A stretch of DNA of 64,000 bases from Leisingera daeponensis (GCF_019801465.1 NZ_JAHVJA010000001.1:868001-932000); one strand, 5' to 3'. Shown: positions 35,450-45,104, counted from the first letter of the stretch. A program made the numbers and translations. Notes: generated by a model not told the origin, from the letters alone.

Positions 35450-36712
35450 ATGTCCAGCGTTGCGCCCTTCCCCGGGCCTCAGAAAGATCCCAGTGCCGCC
35501 AACCGTGCAGCGCCCCCGCTGCAGGCGGCCCAGCAGCGTGTCCGCGACCCGCGGCTCGACTTCTACCGCGGCATCGCGATGTTCATCATTCTCGTCGCCC
35601 ATATCCCGGGAAACCGCTGGGCCAGCTGGATTCCAGCCCGGTTCGGCTTTTCGGACGCAACCGAGATCTTCGTCTTCTGCTCCGGCATGGCCTCGGCCAT
35701 CGCTTTCGGCAGCTCCTTTGCCCGGCAGGGCTGGTGGCTGGGCACCGCCCGCGTGATCTTCCGCTGCTGGCAGGTTTACTGGGCCCACATCGGCCTGTTC
35801 TTCTTCCTCGCTGCCTCGATGGCGGCGCTTGATCTCTACGGCAGCTTCGACAAAAGCTACATCGGCTCGCTGAACCTGCACTGGTTCTTCACCAACACCG
35901 TGCAGCAGCTTACCGGGCTGTTCACCCTCACCTATGTCCCGAACTACTTCGACATCCTGCCGATGTATCTGGTGGTGCTGCTGCTGATGCCGCTGATGAT
36001 GGGGCTGGAAAAGGCGGGCCTTTGGACCGTGGCCGCCGCATCGGTGGCGATCTGGCTCACCGCCAACCCCTATATTATCGGTCTCGGCCCCAACGGCGTC
36101 TCCTTCCCGGCAGAACCCTGGTCCGACCGAGAGTGGTTCTTCAACCCGCTCGGCTGGCAGCTGCTGTTTTTCACCGGCTTTGCCTTCATGAAGGGCTGGC
36201 TGCCCGCCCCCCCGGTCTCCAAGGCGCTGGTGATCCTGGCGGCGGCATTTGTGATCCTGTCCGCCCCATTCGGTTCCTGGAAAGTCTTTCTCTGGGTGGA
36301 AGCCGCAAACAAGGATGTCGCCGGCCTGATCCGCCCCACCTGGGAGATCACCGCGCAGTGGCGGGAAAAGACCGACTTCGGCCTGCTGCGCTATACCCAC
36401 TTCCTGTCGCTGGCCTATCTCGGCTGGGTTGCGGCGGGCACCGGCGGCAAGCGGCTCATTGCCTCGGGCCAGTCGCTGGCCGCTCGGATCTGGGCGGTCC
36501 TGCTGCAGCTGATCACCAAGGTCGGCCAGCAATCGCTTGCAGTGTTTGTGTTCTCGATGGCGCTGGCCCGGTTCATCGGCTTTGCGCTTGACCAGACCGA
36601 CCGCGCGGTTATGACCACGGCATTCGCCAACCTGGTTGGCTTTTTCCTAATCATTGTCTGCGCTTACACTGCAGCCTGGTTCAAGTCTCAACCTTGGAGA
36701 GCCAAACGATGA
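35450..36712 (+). CDS. opgC: OpgC membrane protein (glucan succinylation)
   Basis: A 420-residue inner-membrane protein with about ten hydrophobic segments. The OpgC-family N-terminal motif DPRLDFYRGIAMFIILVAH is near residue 27 and VFCSGMASAIAFG near 75. OpgC decorates osmoregulated periplasmic glucans with succinyl groups, as shown in Rhodobacter sphaeroides. The first 25 residues are proline-rich and cytoplasmic. The stop overlaps the opgG start (ATGA), so the two are coupled. Confidence 0.9.
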   Translation: MSSVAPFPGPQKDPSAANRAAPPLQAAQQRVRDPRLDFYRGIAMFIILVAHIPGNRWASWIPARFGFSDATEIFVFCSGMASAIAFGSSFARQGWWLGTARVIFRCWQVYWAHIGLFFFLAASMAALDLYGSFDKSYIGSLNLHWFFTNTVQQLTGLFTLTYVPNYFDILPMYLVVLLLMPLMMGLEKAGLWTVAAASVAIWLTANPYIIGLGPNGVSFPAEPWSDREWFFNPLGWQLLFFTGFAFMKGWLPAPPVSKALVILAAAFVILSAPFGSWKVFLWVEAANKDVAGLIRPTWEITAQWREKTDFGLLRYTHFLSLAYLGWVAAGTGGKRLIASGQSLAARIWAVLLQLITKVGQQSLAVFVFSMALARFIGFALDQTDRAVMTTAFANLVGFFLIIVCAYTAAWFKSQPWRAKR

Positions 36713-38217
36713 GCTCTTTTACCCGCCGTTCCTTCCTGGCTGCCGTGCTTGGCAGCACCGCCTTGTCCGCCCTGCCGGGTCTGGCCAGCGAAGCCGTGCC
36801 CTTCAGCCGCAGCATGGTGATCGCCAAGGCCCGCGCTCTGGCCGCTGACGATTATGCCGAGCGCCCGACGGTGCCGCAGGACTGGCTGAAACAGTCCTAT
36901 GACGACTACAAGGCGCGCTGGTTCCGCACCAAGGACGCGCTGTGGTCCAAGACCGACCGCAGCTACAACGTCGATTTCTTCCTGCCCGGCCTCTATTTCC
37001 CGCGCGCCATTCAGATCAACACCGTTGCGGACGGCGTCACCGAGCGCGTGCCCTTCGACATCAATCTGTTCGACAAGAACGAAAAGGCGCCCGACCTCAG
37101 CACCGAAGGCGAGCTCGGCTATTCCGGCCTCCGCCTGCGCACCGATCTGGACGACCCGACAAAAAAGACCGAGTTCTGCGTTTTCCAGGGCGCCAGCTAC
37201 TTCCGCGCCATCGGCATCGGCAACGCCTATGGCCAGTCTGCCCGCGGCCTGGCGCTCAAGACCGCCGACCCCGAAGGCGAGGAATTCCCCGAATTCATCG
37301 AGTTCTGGCTGGAGGCGCCCGCCCCCGGCCAGCGTCACATGGTGGTGCATGCGCTGATGGACTCCCCGTCCGTCACCGGCGCCTACAGCTTCCTCATCAC
37401 CCCTGGCAGCAGCACGGTGATGGAAGTGGAAGCGACGCTGTTCGCCCGCGAGGAACTGACCCATGCAGGGCTGGCGCCGCTCACCTCGATGTTCCTGTTC
37501 GACGCCACCAACCGCCACCGGTTCGACGATTTCCGCCCGGCGGTGCATGACACCGACGGCCTGCTGGTGCTGAACGGCAACGGCGAAACCCTGTGGCGGC
37601 CGCTGGCCAACCCGAAGCGGCTGCAGGTTTCCTCCTTTGTCGACGACAATCCGCGCGGTTTCGGCCTGATGCAGCGGTCGCGCAAACTTTCGGACTTCAA
37701 CGACCTCGAAGCCTTCTACCACAACCGCCCCTGCCTGTGGGTCGAACCCAAGAAAGACTGGGGCAAAGGCGCCGTGACCCTTGTGGAAATTCCCGCCGAC
37801 AAGGAGATCTATGACAACATCGTCGCCTACTGGCGCCCGCGCGAACCCTATGCGGCGGGATCGGAGATCAGCCTGAACTACCGCCTCACCTGGGGCGACG
37901 AGCCGGCCCTGCCGATGCCGCGGGTGATTGACACTGCCGAAGGCGCCCGGATCTTCGGCGGCCCGGGGCGGATCATGACCATCGACTTCGACAAGCATCC
38001 GCTGCTCGAAGCTGATCCGGAGACCCTTGACGTCCACATCCACTCTCCCCATGTGGCGACCAGCGAAGGCGTGCTGCAGCGCAACCCGGAAACCGGCGGC
38101 CTGCGGCTCGCCTTCTACTTCGATCCCGGCGACCGGGATCATGTCGAACTTCGCGCCCAGCTCAGGAAAGACGGCAACCCCGCCTCCGAAGTCTGGCTTT
38201 ACAGGTGGACCGCATGA
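36709..38217 (+). CDS. opgG: OpgG periplasmic glucan biosynthesis protein
   Basis: A 502-residue MdoG/OpgG protein with a Tat leader (FTRRSFLAAVLGSTALSALPGLASEA). The family body is complete: RSYNVDFFLPGLYFPRAIQIN, GASYFRAIGIGNAYGQSARGLAL, DFNDLEAFYHNRPCLWVEPK and the C-terminal immunoglobulin-like part. OpgG is needed for glucan backbone synthesis or branching in the periplasm. The ATG is preceded by GGAGA and overlaps the opgC stop by 4 bases. Confidence 0.95.
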   Translation: MSSFTRRSFLAAVLGSTALSALPGLASEAVPFSRSMVIAKARALAADDYAERPTVPQDWLKQSYDDYKARWFRTKDALWSKTDRSYNVDFFLPGLYFPRAIQINTVADGVTERVPFDINLFDKNEKAPDLSTEGELGYSGLRLRTDLDDPTKKTEFCVFQGASYFRAIGIGNAYGQSARGLALKTADPEGEEFPEFIEFWLEAPAPGQRHMVVHALMDSPSVTGAYSFLITPGSSTVMEVEATLFAREELTHAGLAPLTSMFLFDATNRHRFDDFRPAVHDTDGLLVLNGNGETLWRPLANPKRLQVSSFVDDNPRGFGLMQRSRKLSDFNDLEAFYHNRPCLWVEPKKDWGKGAVTLVEIPADKEIYDNIVAYWRPREPYAAGSEISLNYRLTWGDEPALPMPRVIDTAEGARIFGGPGRIMTIDFDKHPLLEADPETLDVHIHSPHVATSEGVLQRNPETGGLRLAFYFDPGDRDHVELRAQLRKDGNPASEVWLYRWTA

Positions 38218-40091
38218 CGGCATGTGATCTGATGCCCCCGGAACAGCCTCTGGCTATGCCGGAGCAGGACTTCAGCAAGGACTTCCGCGACGCGGAAGCC
38301 CCCGGCACTGCCGCGCCGCGCCAGGTGGCATTGTGGCGCCTGCTGGCCTTCTCGCCGGCCATGGCCGCCACCGGTGTCCTAACCTGGGTGATGGGCGGCT
38401 GGTTCACCGACGGCGGCTTTTCCGTGCTTGAGGTGATCCTGCTGGCGCTGATCGCCTTCAATTTCTTCTGGATCGCCTTCACCGTCTCCACCGTGCTGCT
38501 GGGCCTCTACGGCCTGTCGCGGCGCGAGCGCACCGTCGCCCGCGGCCCTGCCCGGCCGCTGAAAGTGGCGCTGCTGATGCCGGTCTACAACGAGGTGCCC
38601 TGGTATGTGCTGGGCAACGCCCAGACCATGCTGCAGGAACTGCACGGCCGCGGCGGCCAGCATGAGTACGCGATGTTCATCCTTTCGGACACCCGCGACG
38701 ATGCGATTGCCGATCAGGAGCGCGCCAGCGTCGAGGCGCTGCGCAGCATGCTGCCGGAAGGCGCTGAGCTCTATTACCGCCGCCGCGCCGACAACGAAGG
38801 CCGCAAGGTCGGCAATATCGCCGACTGGGTGCGCCGCTGGGGCGCAGGCTATGAGGCGATGCTGGTGCTGGACGCCGACAGCCTGATGACCGGCCGCGCC
38901 ATCGCCCGGCTGGCCGACGCGCTGGCCCGCGATCCCGGCGCCGGCCTGATCCAGAGCTACCCGCAGCTGATCGGCGCCCAGTCGGTGTTCGGCCGCATGC
39001 AGCAGTTCGCCAATGGCGTCTACGGCCTGGCGCTTGCCGAGGGCCTGGCCCGCTGGGCCGGCCACGAGGGCAACTACTGGGGCCACAACGCCATCATCCG
39101 CACCCGCGCCTTTGCCGCCTGCGCCGGCCTGCCGCTGCTGCGGTCGCGCTTCGGCGGCGGCGAAAAGCTGATCATGAGCCACGATTTCGTCGAGGCCGGG
39201 CTGTTGCGCCGGGCCGGCTGGTCGGTGCGTTTCCTGCCCCGCATCCGCGGCTCGTATGAAGAGACCCCAGCCACCCTGATCGACCACATCCTGCGCGACC
39301 GCCGCTGGTGCCAGGGCAACCTACAGCACCTCAACCTGCTGCACGCCAAGGGCTTCCGCGCGATTTCCCGCTTCCACCTTTTCGCCGGGGCGATCGGCTA
39401 CCTGATGGCGCCGGTGTGGTTCGCACTGCTGGTGCTGTGGGCAATCATCGGCCGCAGCGAAGAGGCTTCGGTGATCAGCTACTTCAGTGAGGCCAACCCT
39501 TTCCGGCCCAGCTGGCCCGATATGTCCGAACCCAAGCATGTGCTGGTGATCATTCTGATCTACGCCATGCTGCTGGCGCCCAAGATGCTGGCCGCGGCGG
39601 CGCTGCCGCTCACCGGCAGCCGCTTCTCGGAATACGGCGGCCCGGTGCATTTCGCGCTGTCCTTCCTCTCTGAGGTGATTCTGGCGGTTCTCTACGCGCC
39701 GATCCTGATGGTGCAGCAGATGATCGCCGTGTTCCGCACCGCGCTCGGCCTGCAGCGCGGCTGGGCGCCGCAGGCGCGCGACGGCGGCAGCTATTCCCTG
39801 CGCACGCTGATCACCTGCCACGCGCTGGAAACCGTCAGCGGCGTCGCGCTATGGGCCGGGATCCTCAGCGGCACCGTGTCGCTGTGGCTGGCGCCGATTG
39901 CGCTGTCGCTGGTGCTGGCGGTGCCACTGTCGGCGCTGTCCGGCGTCAAGACGGTGAACCGCATCCGGCACTGGATGGCCACCCGCGAGGAATTCACCGA
40001 ACCTCAGATCACCCGTGCCGCCCGCGCCGCACGGGCCGACCTGAAGGCGCTGCTGGACGGCAGCGCGCCCCGCGGCACCCCGGCGGAATAA
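38214..40091 (+). CDS. opgH: OpgH glucosyltransferase
   Basis: A 625-residue inner-membrane glucosyltransferase of family 2. Membrane segments are near residues 40-100 and 390-600. The cytoplasmic catalytic domain has LMPVYNEVPWYVLGN, the VLDADS metal-binding motif, and the RDRRWCQGNLQH (QxxRW-like) acceptor motif. OpgH polymerises UDP-glucose into the beta-1,2 glucan backbone and in E. coli also tunes cell size through FtsZ. It starts with ATGA overlap to opgG and ends the operon. Confidence 0.95.
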   Translation: MTACDLMPPEQPLAMPEQDFSKDFRDAEAPGTAAPRQVALWRLLAFSPAMAATGVLTWVMGGWFTDGGFSVLEVILLALIAFNFFWIAFTVSTVLLGLYGLSRRERTVARGPARPLKVALLMPVYNEVPWYVLGNAQTMLQELHGRGGQHEYAMFILSDTRDDAIADQERASVEALRSMLPEGAELYYRRRADNEGRKVGNIADWVRRWGAGYEAMLVLDADSLMTGRAIARLADALARDPGAGLIQSYPQLIGAQSVFGRMQQFANGVYGLALAEGLARWAGHEGNYWGHNAIIRTRAFAACAGLPLLRSRFGGGEKLIMSHDFVEAGLLRRAGWSVRFLPRIRGSYEETPATLIDHILRDRRWCQGNLQHLNLLHAKGFRAISRFHLFAGAIGYLMAPVWFALLVLWAIIGRSEEASVISYFSEANPFRPSWPDMSEPKHVLVIILIYAMLLAPKMLAAAALPLTGSRFSEYGGPVHFALSFLSEVILAVLYAPILMVQQMIAVFRTALGLQRGWAPQARDGGSYSLRTLITCHALETVSGVALWAGILSGTVSLWLAPIALSLVLAVPLSALSGVKTVNRIRHWMATREEFTEPQITRAARAARADLKALLDGSAPRGTPAE

Positions 40092-40160
40092 CCCGGCTCT
40101 CTGCAGCGGCTTTCCCGCGCCCGCCTCCCCCCGGGCACAGCCGGGATGCCCTTGGCGGCC

Positions 40161-40249
40161 TTGGGCCCTGCGCCGCGCAAAAGTGCGGCGCAAGGCGGCT
40201 CTGCGGACCCGGCTGCGGCGGGTCCGCAAGGGCGCGCCGCCTGGCCCAA
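40161..40249. repeat. Three-way-junction palindromic element (REP-like)
   Basis: Four nested complementary pairs are present. The outer stem is TTGGGCC (40161-40167)/GGCCCAA (40243-40249). Hairpin A is TGCGCCGC (40169-40176)/GCGGCGCA (40185-40192). The inner stem is AGGCGGC (40193-40199)/GCCGCCT (40236-40242). Inside it, hairpin B is TGCGGACCC (40202-40210)/GGGTCCGCA (40220-40228). All arms are perfect, leaving a compact three-way junction between two convergent genes. There is no T-tract. It looks like a repetitive extragenic palindrome or a structured RNA. Confidence 0.7.
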
Positions 40250-40322
40250 CGCTTTGCCGGAAATCTCTGATTTTCGCGCCAAAGGGGCGGGAGCCCCCTG
40301 TGAACCGCATGCTCCCGTGGCT

Positions 40323-41156
40323 TCAGCGCACCGCCGGTTCCGACTCGAACCAGTCCGCCATCCACTCCGGCCAGCCATCCGGCACCAAATGGCCGTCCTC
40401 ATGCAGAACCAGTTCGATGCCGGCCCCCGCTCCGCACACCCAGCGGCGGCGCAGCACCCCGTCTTCCGCCATGGTCACGACGGGCGCGTGCGAGGCGCAG
40501 CCGTTGGTCCGGCGCCACAGCTCCAGCCCGGCAAAGACATCCCCCTGCTCGAACCGGCCGCCGCCCAGGATCCGCCCTTCCAGCGGCACCACGCCATCGG
40601 CCCAGCCGTGGCTGTGGAAGAGCCGCACCGGCCCGGCGCAATCCTCCGGCTGCGGCCGCCAGAAGGCGCCGGACACCGGCGCATAGGCTGCGAAGGCTTC
40701 GGGATGGCTGCAGGCCAGATAATTCACCATGAACGCACCCGAGGAGAACCCCGCCAGCACCGTCCGCTCCCGCGATGTGGCAAAGCGCGCCGCGGCATCG
40801 TCCAGCACATCCGCCAGAAAGGCCGCCTCATCGCGCCCCTGCCAAAACGGTCCGAACACCCAGGAGCGCCGGCTGCCGCCGCCGCGGGTGGTGCCGTCCG
40901 GCGCAATCACCGCGTACCCGCGGGCGGTCAGCCCCTCCACCAGCGCCGTATTGCCCATCACCCGGAGGCCCCCGCTGCCATACCCATGCAGAAAGACCAC
41001 CACCGGCGCACCGGCGGCGTTGTCCGGAAGCGCAATGCGGTAGACGCCCTCCGCAACTTCGCAGATGCCAGCCTCCCCGCCGCAGCCTGCTGCTGCGGGG
41101 CTGCTCCAAAGTACAGCCAGCACAGCCAGAACGCCCGCCACTGTCGCCGTTGCCAT
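40323..41156 (-). CDS. Exported alpha/beta-hydrolase, polyhydroxybutyrate depolymerase/feruloyl-esterase-like
   Basis: A 277-residue exported hydrolase with a signal peptide (MATATVAGVLAVLAVLWSSPAAAG). It has a VVFLHGYGSGG oxyanion region near residue 55 and the nucleophile elbow GFSSGAFM. A late LHEDGHLVPDGWPEW segment supplies the catalytic histidine. This layout fits COG3509 (LpqC/PHB depolymerase) enzymes that cleave short-chain hydroxyacid or aromatic esters. Several cysteines in the mature part may form disulfides. The GGGAGG overlaps the preceding ATGATG, so the exact start is one of two adjacent ATGs; the second (41156) has better spacing. Confidence 0.8.
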   Translation of the reverse strand: MATATVAGVLAVLAVLWSSPAAAGCGGEAGICEVAEGVYRIALPDNAAGAPVVVFLHGYGSGGLRVMGNTALVEGLTARGYAVIAPDGTTRGGGSRRSWVFGPFWQGRDEAAFLADVLDDAAARFATSRERTVLAGFSSGAFMVNYLACSHPEAFAAYAPVSGAFWRPQPEDCAGPVRLFHSHGWADGVVPLEGRILGGGRFEQGDVFAGLELWRRTNGCASHAPVVTMAEDGVLRRRWVCGAGAGIELVLHEDGHLVPDGWPEWMADWFESEPAVR

Positions 41157-41629
41157 CATTCCTCCCACCGGGCCACCGGCAGGTTGCCCGCTATCCAGCC
41201 CGCCCCGGCTGCAGACCCCAGCACCCCCTCGGGCACGTCGATCACATTGGTGAAACCGGCCTCCGCCAGCTTCAGCGTCATCCGGGCAGAGCGCACCCCG
41301 CGGGCGCAGATCAGCGCCACCGGCGCCGACAGGTCCGGCCCCGCCGCCGCCTGAAGCGCTTCAATGAAATCGCCGCGCCGCAGATCGATCTGGTGGCTGC
41401 CCACCGGGACGCCCGACGCGCGCCACTCCTGCGGCGTGCGGATGTCCACCAGGGTAATCACCCCGGCCCGCGCCTGGGCATAAGCTTCCGCAGCCGTCAG
41501 CCGGGGGTGATTGTGGTCCAGCGGCTGACGCCGCTGCCACCAGTATCCGAAACCCGCCGCAGCCGCCGCGCCGCCCAGCAGCATCAGCCGCCGGCCAGGC
41601 CTCGGGGCCGGTTTATCTGCCCAAGCCAT
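41156..41629 (-). CDS. Membrane-anchored rhodanese-like protein
   Basis: A 157-residue protein with a short basic N-terminus (PGRRLMLLGGAAAAAGFGYWW) that is either a single-pass anchor or a Tat leader. A single rhodanese domain follows: VDIRTPQEWRASGVP and the active-site loop ICARGVRSARM with C108. Such domains move sulfane sulfur or bind oxyanions in the periplasm. GGAGGA lies 3-8 nt before the ATG. Its stop shares a base with the downstream esterase start, so the pair is an operon; a functional link is not obvious. Confidence 0.85.
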   Translation of the reverse strand: MAWADKPAPRPGRRLMLLGGAAAAAGFGYWWQRRQPLDHNHPRLTAAEAYAQARAGVITLVDIRTPQEWRASGVPVGSHQIDLRRGDFIEALQAAAGPDLSAPVALICARGVRSARMTLKLAEAGFTNVIDVPEGVLGSAAGAGWIAGNLPVARWEE

Positions 41630-41836
41630 CGCTCCTCCGCCGCCGCTCTTGCCCCTCCGGTCTATCAGGCCGCAGCGCGCCAATCACCAGAAACAGGCCG
41701 AATCCATTGGTCAAGTTCTTGTTATTGGCCGCCCGCTGCCCAAATATGCCCGAAACGAGCGTATGAGGCCCGGCCCCGGCCTGCGGCAATAGCGCCGCAT
41801 CCGCGGCAGCGGGGCTGGTTCTGGGCTGAAAAATTG

Positions 41837-41853
41837 TTTAGCTCTGAACTAAA
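41837..41853. promoter_or_regulatory. Inverted repeat upstream of the Mrp operon
   Basis: TTTAG (41837-41841), 7 nt, CTAAA (41849-41853) lies 34 bp before the mrpA start in an AT-rich island. Short arms; weak support as an operator. Confidence 0.3.
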
Positions 41854-41886
41854 AAACGACGCGCCAACCCGACAGGAGACTTGCAC

Positions 41887-44748
41887 GTGTCCCTATTCCT
41901 GATTGCGGCCCTGCCTTTCCTCGGAGCCGTCTTCCCCGCGCTGCTGATCCGCGCCGGACGCAATGCTGCGGCCTCTGCCGCCGGGCTGACCACGCTGCTC
42001 GCCTTCATCGGCCTGATGCTCCACATCCCCGCCGTGTTCCGCGGCGAGACGGTCTATTCTGCGGTCGACTGGCTGCCCGCCCTTGGCCTCAACGCGCATT
42101 TCTTCCTTGATGGCCTTGGCTTCCTGTTCGCGGCGATGATCCTGGGCATCGGCCTGCTGATCATCCTCTACGCCCGCTACTACCTGTCGCGCGAAGATCC
42201 GATGGGCCAGTTCTACAGCTACCTTCTGCTGTTCCAGGGCGCGATGGTCGGCATCGTTTTGTCCGACAACATCCTGCTTCTGCTGGTGTTCTGGGAGCTC
42301 ACCTCGCTCAGCTCCTTCCTGCTGATCGGCTATTGGAAACACCTGCCCGAAGGCCGCCAGGGCGCGCGGATGGCGCTGACCGTCACCGGTTCCGGCGGGC
42401 TGGCGATGATCGCGGGCATGCTGATGCTGGGCCATATCGCGGGTTCCTATGACCTGAGCGTCATTCTCCAGAACAAGGAAGCGATCCAATCCTCGGATCT
42501 CTATCTGCCCGCACTGATCCTTATCCTGCTGGGCGCCTTCACCAAATCAGCCCAGTTTCCGTTCCACTTCTGGCTGCCGCATGCGATGGCAGCACCGACG
42601 CCGGTCTCCGCCTATCTGCACTCCGCCACCATGGTAAAGGCCGGATTGTTCCTGATGGCCCGCCTCTGGCCGGTTCTCGCAGGCACGCCGGAGTGGTTCT
42701 ACATCGTCGCCACCACTGGCCTGGTCACCATGCTGGTCGGTGCGGTGATCGCGCTGTTCAAGGATGACCTCAAGGCGCTCTTGGCGTTCTCCACCGTCAG
42801 CCACCTCGGCCTGATCACCATGCTGCTGGGGTTCGGCACCAAGATCGCCGCGGTGGCCGCAGTTTTCCACATCATCAACCACGCCACCTTCAAGGCGGCG
42901 CTGTTCATGACCGCGGGCATTGTCGACCACGAGGCCGGCACCCGCGACATCAAACGCCTGGGCGGATTGCGGCACCTGATGCCCGTCACGTTCACCATCG
43001 GCACGGTGGCAGCGCTGTCGATGGCCGGCATCCCGCCCCTCAACGGCTTCCTGTCGAAGGAGATGATGCTGGAGGAAACCGCCCACACCATCTGGAACGG
43101 CTCGCATCTGATCGTGCCGGCCCTGGCCACGGTGGCGGCTCTGTTCTCCGCCGCCTATTCCTTCCGCTTCATTGCGCATGTCTTCCTCGGCCCCAAGCGC
43201 GAGGACTACCCCGGCCACCCGCATGACCCGAACACCGGCATGTGGATCGGCCCGGCCTTTCTGGTTTTGCTGGTGGTGCTGATCGGCTTCGCCTCGGCCA
43301 AGATCGCAGGCCCGATGGTCGCCACCGCTGCGGGCGCCGTGACCGGCGGCGGCGAACTGCCTTACTACTCGCTCAAACTCTGGCACGGGCTGACCCCGGC
43401 GCTCTACATGTCGATCGCCGCCACCATCGGCGGCCTGACCCTGCTGGCGCTGCACAAGCCCCTGCAGCGGGTCTGGAACGCGACGCCGCGGCCCGAGGCC
43501 AAGACCATCTTCGAGGCCCTGATCGGCGCCTTCACCCGTCTCAGCCAGGCCGTGACCGACGGCCTGCACAACGGTGTTCTCACCCGCTATGCCGCGATCA
43601 TGGTCGCCTTCACCGTGGCGGTCGGCTATGCCGCTTACCGCGGCGGCTCCCTGGGGACCGCAACCCGCGAGATGCAGGACCCCGGCCTCCTGCCGGTGGT
43701 CGGCTGGTTCGCGCTGGTGGTGGCCACCCTGTTCATCGTCGCCAAGCACCGCAACCGCCTGCTAGCGCTGGTGCTGATCGGCGTGGTGGGGCTGGTTGTC
43801 TCCATGGCCTTCAACTACCTCTCCGCCCCCGACCTGGCGCTGACCCAGATCTCGGTGGAGGTGGTCACCATCATCCTGATGCTGCTGGCCCTGAATTTCA
43901 TGCCCAAGGAAACCCCGGTCGAGACTCCTGCCCTTTTCCGCCTCCGCGACGGCGCGATTTCGGTGGTTGCGGGCCTGGGCGCGGGCGGGCTGATCTACGC
44001 GCTGCTGATGCGGGACTTCGCTTTCCCGACGATCTCTGATTTCCACCTCGCCAATTCCTACAAGGGCGGCGGCGGCACCAATGTGGTGAACGTGATCCTG
44101 GTCGACTTCCGCGGCTATGACACCTTCGGCGAGATCATCGTGCTGGGCATCGCTGCCATGGTGATCTTTGCCCTGACCGAAGCGGTGCTGGGGTCCAAGG
44201 TCCGCGCCTACCTCTTGAACCGCAAACCGGACCTGCCGCAGGCGGGCGATGCGCACCCGCTGATGATGGTGGTGGCAACGCGGGTGATGATGCCGCTGGC
44301 GCTGATGGTCGCGGCCTATATCTTCTTCCGCGGCCACAACCTGCCGGGCGGCGGCTTCATCGCCGGGCTGATCGCGGCGATCGCCATCATCATGCAGTAC
44401 ATGGCCTCCGGCTTTGCCTGGGCGACCGAGCGGCAGCGCTATCCCTACCACGCCATCATCGGCTCCGGCGTGCTGATCGCAGCGGCCACCGGCATGGGTG
44501 CCTGGTTCAACGGCATGCCCTTCCTCACCAGCGATTTCGGCTATATCCACTGGGAACCGCTGGAGGAGTTCGAATGGGCCACCGCTGCACTGTTTGACCT
44601 TGGCGTTTTCCTGGCGGTGGTCGGCGCGGTGCTGCTGGCGCTGGAAAGCCTGTCGCGCTTTGCCTGGCAGCCGGGGATGAGCACGGAACACGCAATGGAC
44701 ATCAACCCGGCACGCGACGAAGCGGCCAAGACCGGGACGGAGGGATAA
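41887..44748 (+). CDS. mrpA: Mrp Na+/H+ antiporter, fused MrpA-MrpB subunit
   Basis: A 953-residue membrane protein. Residues 1 to about 780 are MrpA, related to complex I subunit NuoL, with around 20 membrane segments and the LLVFWELTSLSSFLLIGYW and FPFHFWLPHAM proton-path motifs. Residues about 785-935 are MrpB (HPLMMVVATRVMMPLALMVA, FRGHNLPGGGFIAGLI). The A/B fusion is usual in alphaproteobacterial Pha/Mrp systems. The multi-subunit complex expels Na+ or K+ in exchange for protons, for salt and alkali tolerance in marine bacteria. It starts with GTG behind AGGAGA. It is the first of six co-directional mrp genes. Confidence 0.95.
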   Translation: MSLFLIAALPFLGAVFPALLIRAGRNAAASAAGLTTLLAFIGLMLHIPAVFRGETVYSAVDWLPALGLNAHFFLDGLGFLFAAMILGIGLLIILYARYYLSREDPMGQFYSYLLLFQGAMVGIVLSDNILLLLVFWELTSLSSFLLIGYWKHLPEGRQGARMALTVTGSGGLAMIAGMLMLGHIAGSYDLSVILQNKEAIQSSDLYLPALILILLGAFTKSAQFPFHFWLPHAMAAPTPVSAYLHSATMVKAGLFLMARLWPVLAGTPEWFYIVATTGLVTMLVGAVIALFKDDLKALLAFSTVSHLGLITMLLGFGTKIAAVAAVFHIINHATFKAALFMTAGIVDHEAGTRDIKRLGGLRHLMPVTFTIGTVAALSMAGIPPLNGFLSKEMMLEETAHTIWNGSHLIVPALATVAALFSAAYSFRFIAHVFLGPKREDYPGHPHDPNTGMWIGPAFLVLLVVLIGFASAKIAGPMVATAAGAVTGGGELPYYSLKLWHGLTPALYMSIAATIGGLTLLALHKPLQRVWNATPRPEAKTIFEALIGAFTRLSQAVTDGLHNGVLTRYAAIMVAFTVAVGYAAYRGGSLGTATREMQDPGLLPVVGWFALVVATLFIVAKHRNRLLALVLIGVVGLVVSMAFNYLSAPDLALTQISVEVVTIILMLLALNFMPKETPVETPALFRLRDGAISVVAGLGAGGLIYALLMRDFAFPTISDFHLANSYKGGGGTNVVNVILVDFRGYDTFGEIIVLGIAAMVIFALTEAVLGSKVRAYLLNRKPDLPQAGDAHPLMMVVATRVMMPLALMVAAYIFFRGHNLPGGGFIAGLIAAIAIIMQYMASGFAWATERQRYPYHAIIGSGVLIAAATGMGAWFNGMPFLTSDFGYIHWEPLEEFEWATAALFDLGVFLAVVGAVLLALESLSRFAWQPGMSTEHAMDINPARDEAAKTGTEG

Positions 44749-44750
44749 GC

Positions 44751-45104
44751 ATGGAACTTCTCGTTGCCTCGGCCGTCGGCATCCTGACGGCGGCCGGCAT
44801 CTACCTGATCCTGCGCCGCCGCAGCTTCCCGGTGATCCTGGGCCTGTCGCTGCTGACCTATGCTGTGAACGTCTTCCTGTTCGCCACCGGGCGGCTGGTC
44901 ACTGCGGCGCCGCCGATCCTGAACAAATACGAGGAGGTCGCCTATACCGACCCGCTGCCGCAGGCGCTGGTGCTGACCGCCATCGTGATCTCCTTTGGCA
45001 TGACCGCCGTCGTTGTGATGATCGCCCTCGGAGCGTACCTCTCCTCGCTCGATGACAGAACCGCCATGCCGGCCGAACCCGAAGGCGCAGGAGACGACGC
45101 GTGA
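44751..45104 (+). CDS. mrpC: Mrp antiporter subunit C
   Basis: A 117-residue NuoK-like subunit with three membrane helices (MELLVASAVGILTAAGIYLIL, LGLSLLTYAVNVFLFATG, and ALVLTAIVISFGMTAVVVMIAL). A conserved YTDPLPQALVLTAIVI block is diagnostic. It begins 2 bp after mrpA and overlaps the mrpD start (TGATG). Confidence 0.95.
   Translation: MELLVASAVGILTAAGIYLILRRRSFPVILGLSLLTYAVNVFLFATGRLVTAAPPILNKYEEVAYTDPLPQALVLTAIVISFGMTAVVVMIALGAYLSSLDDRTAMPAEPEGAGDDA

Noticed and set aside
42547-43749. Long antisense frame inside mrpA
   Set aside because: Shadow of the GC-rich mrpA codons; same biased composition and no ribosome site.
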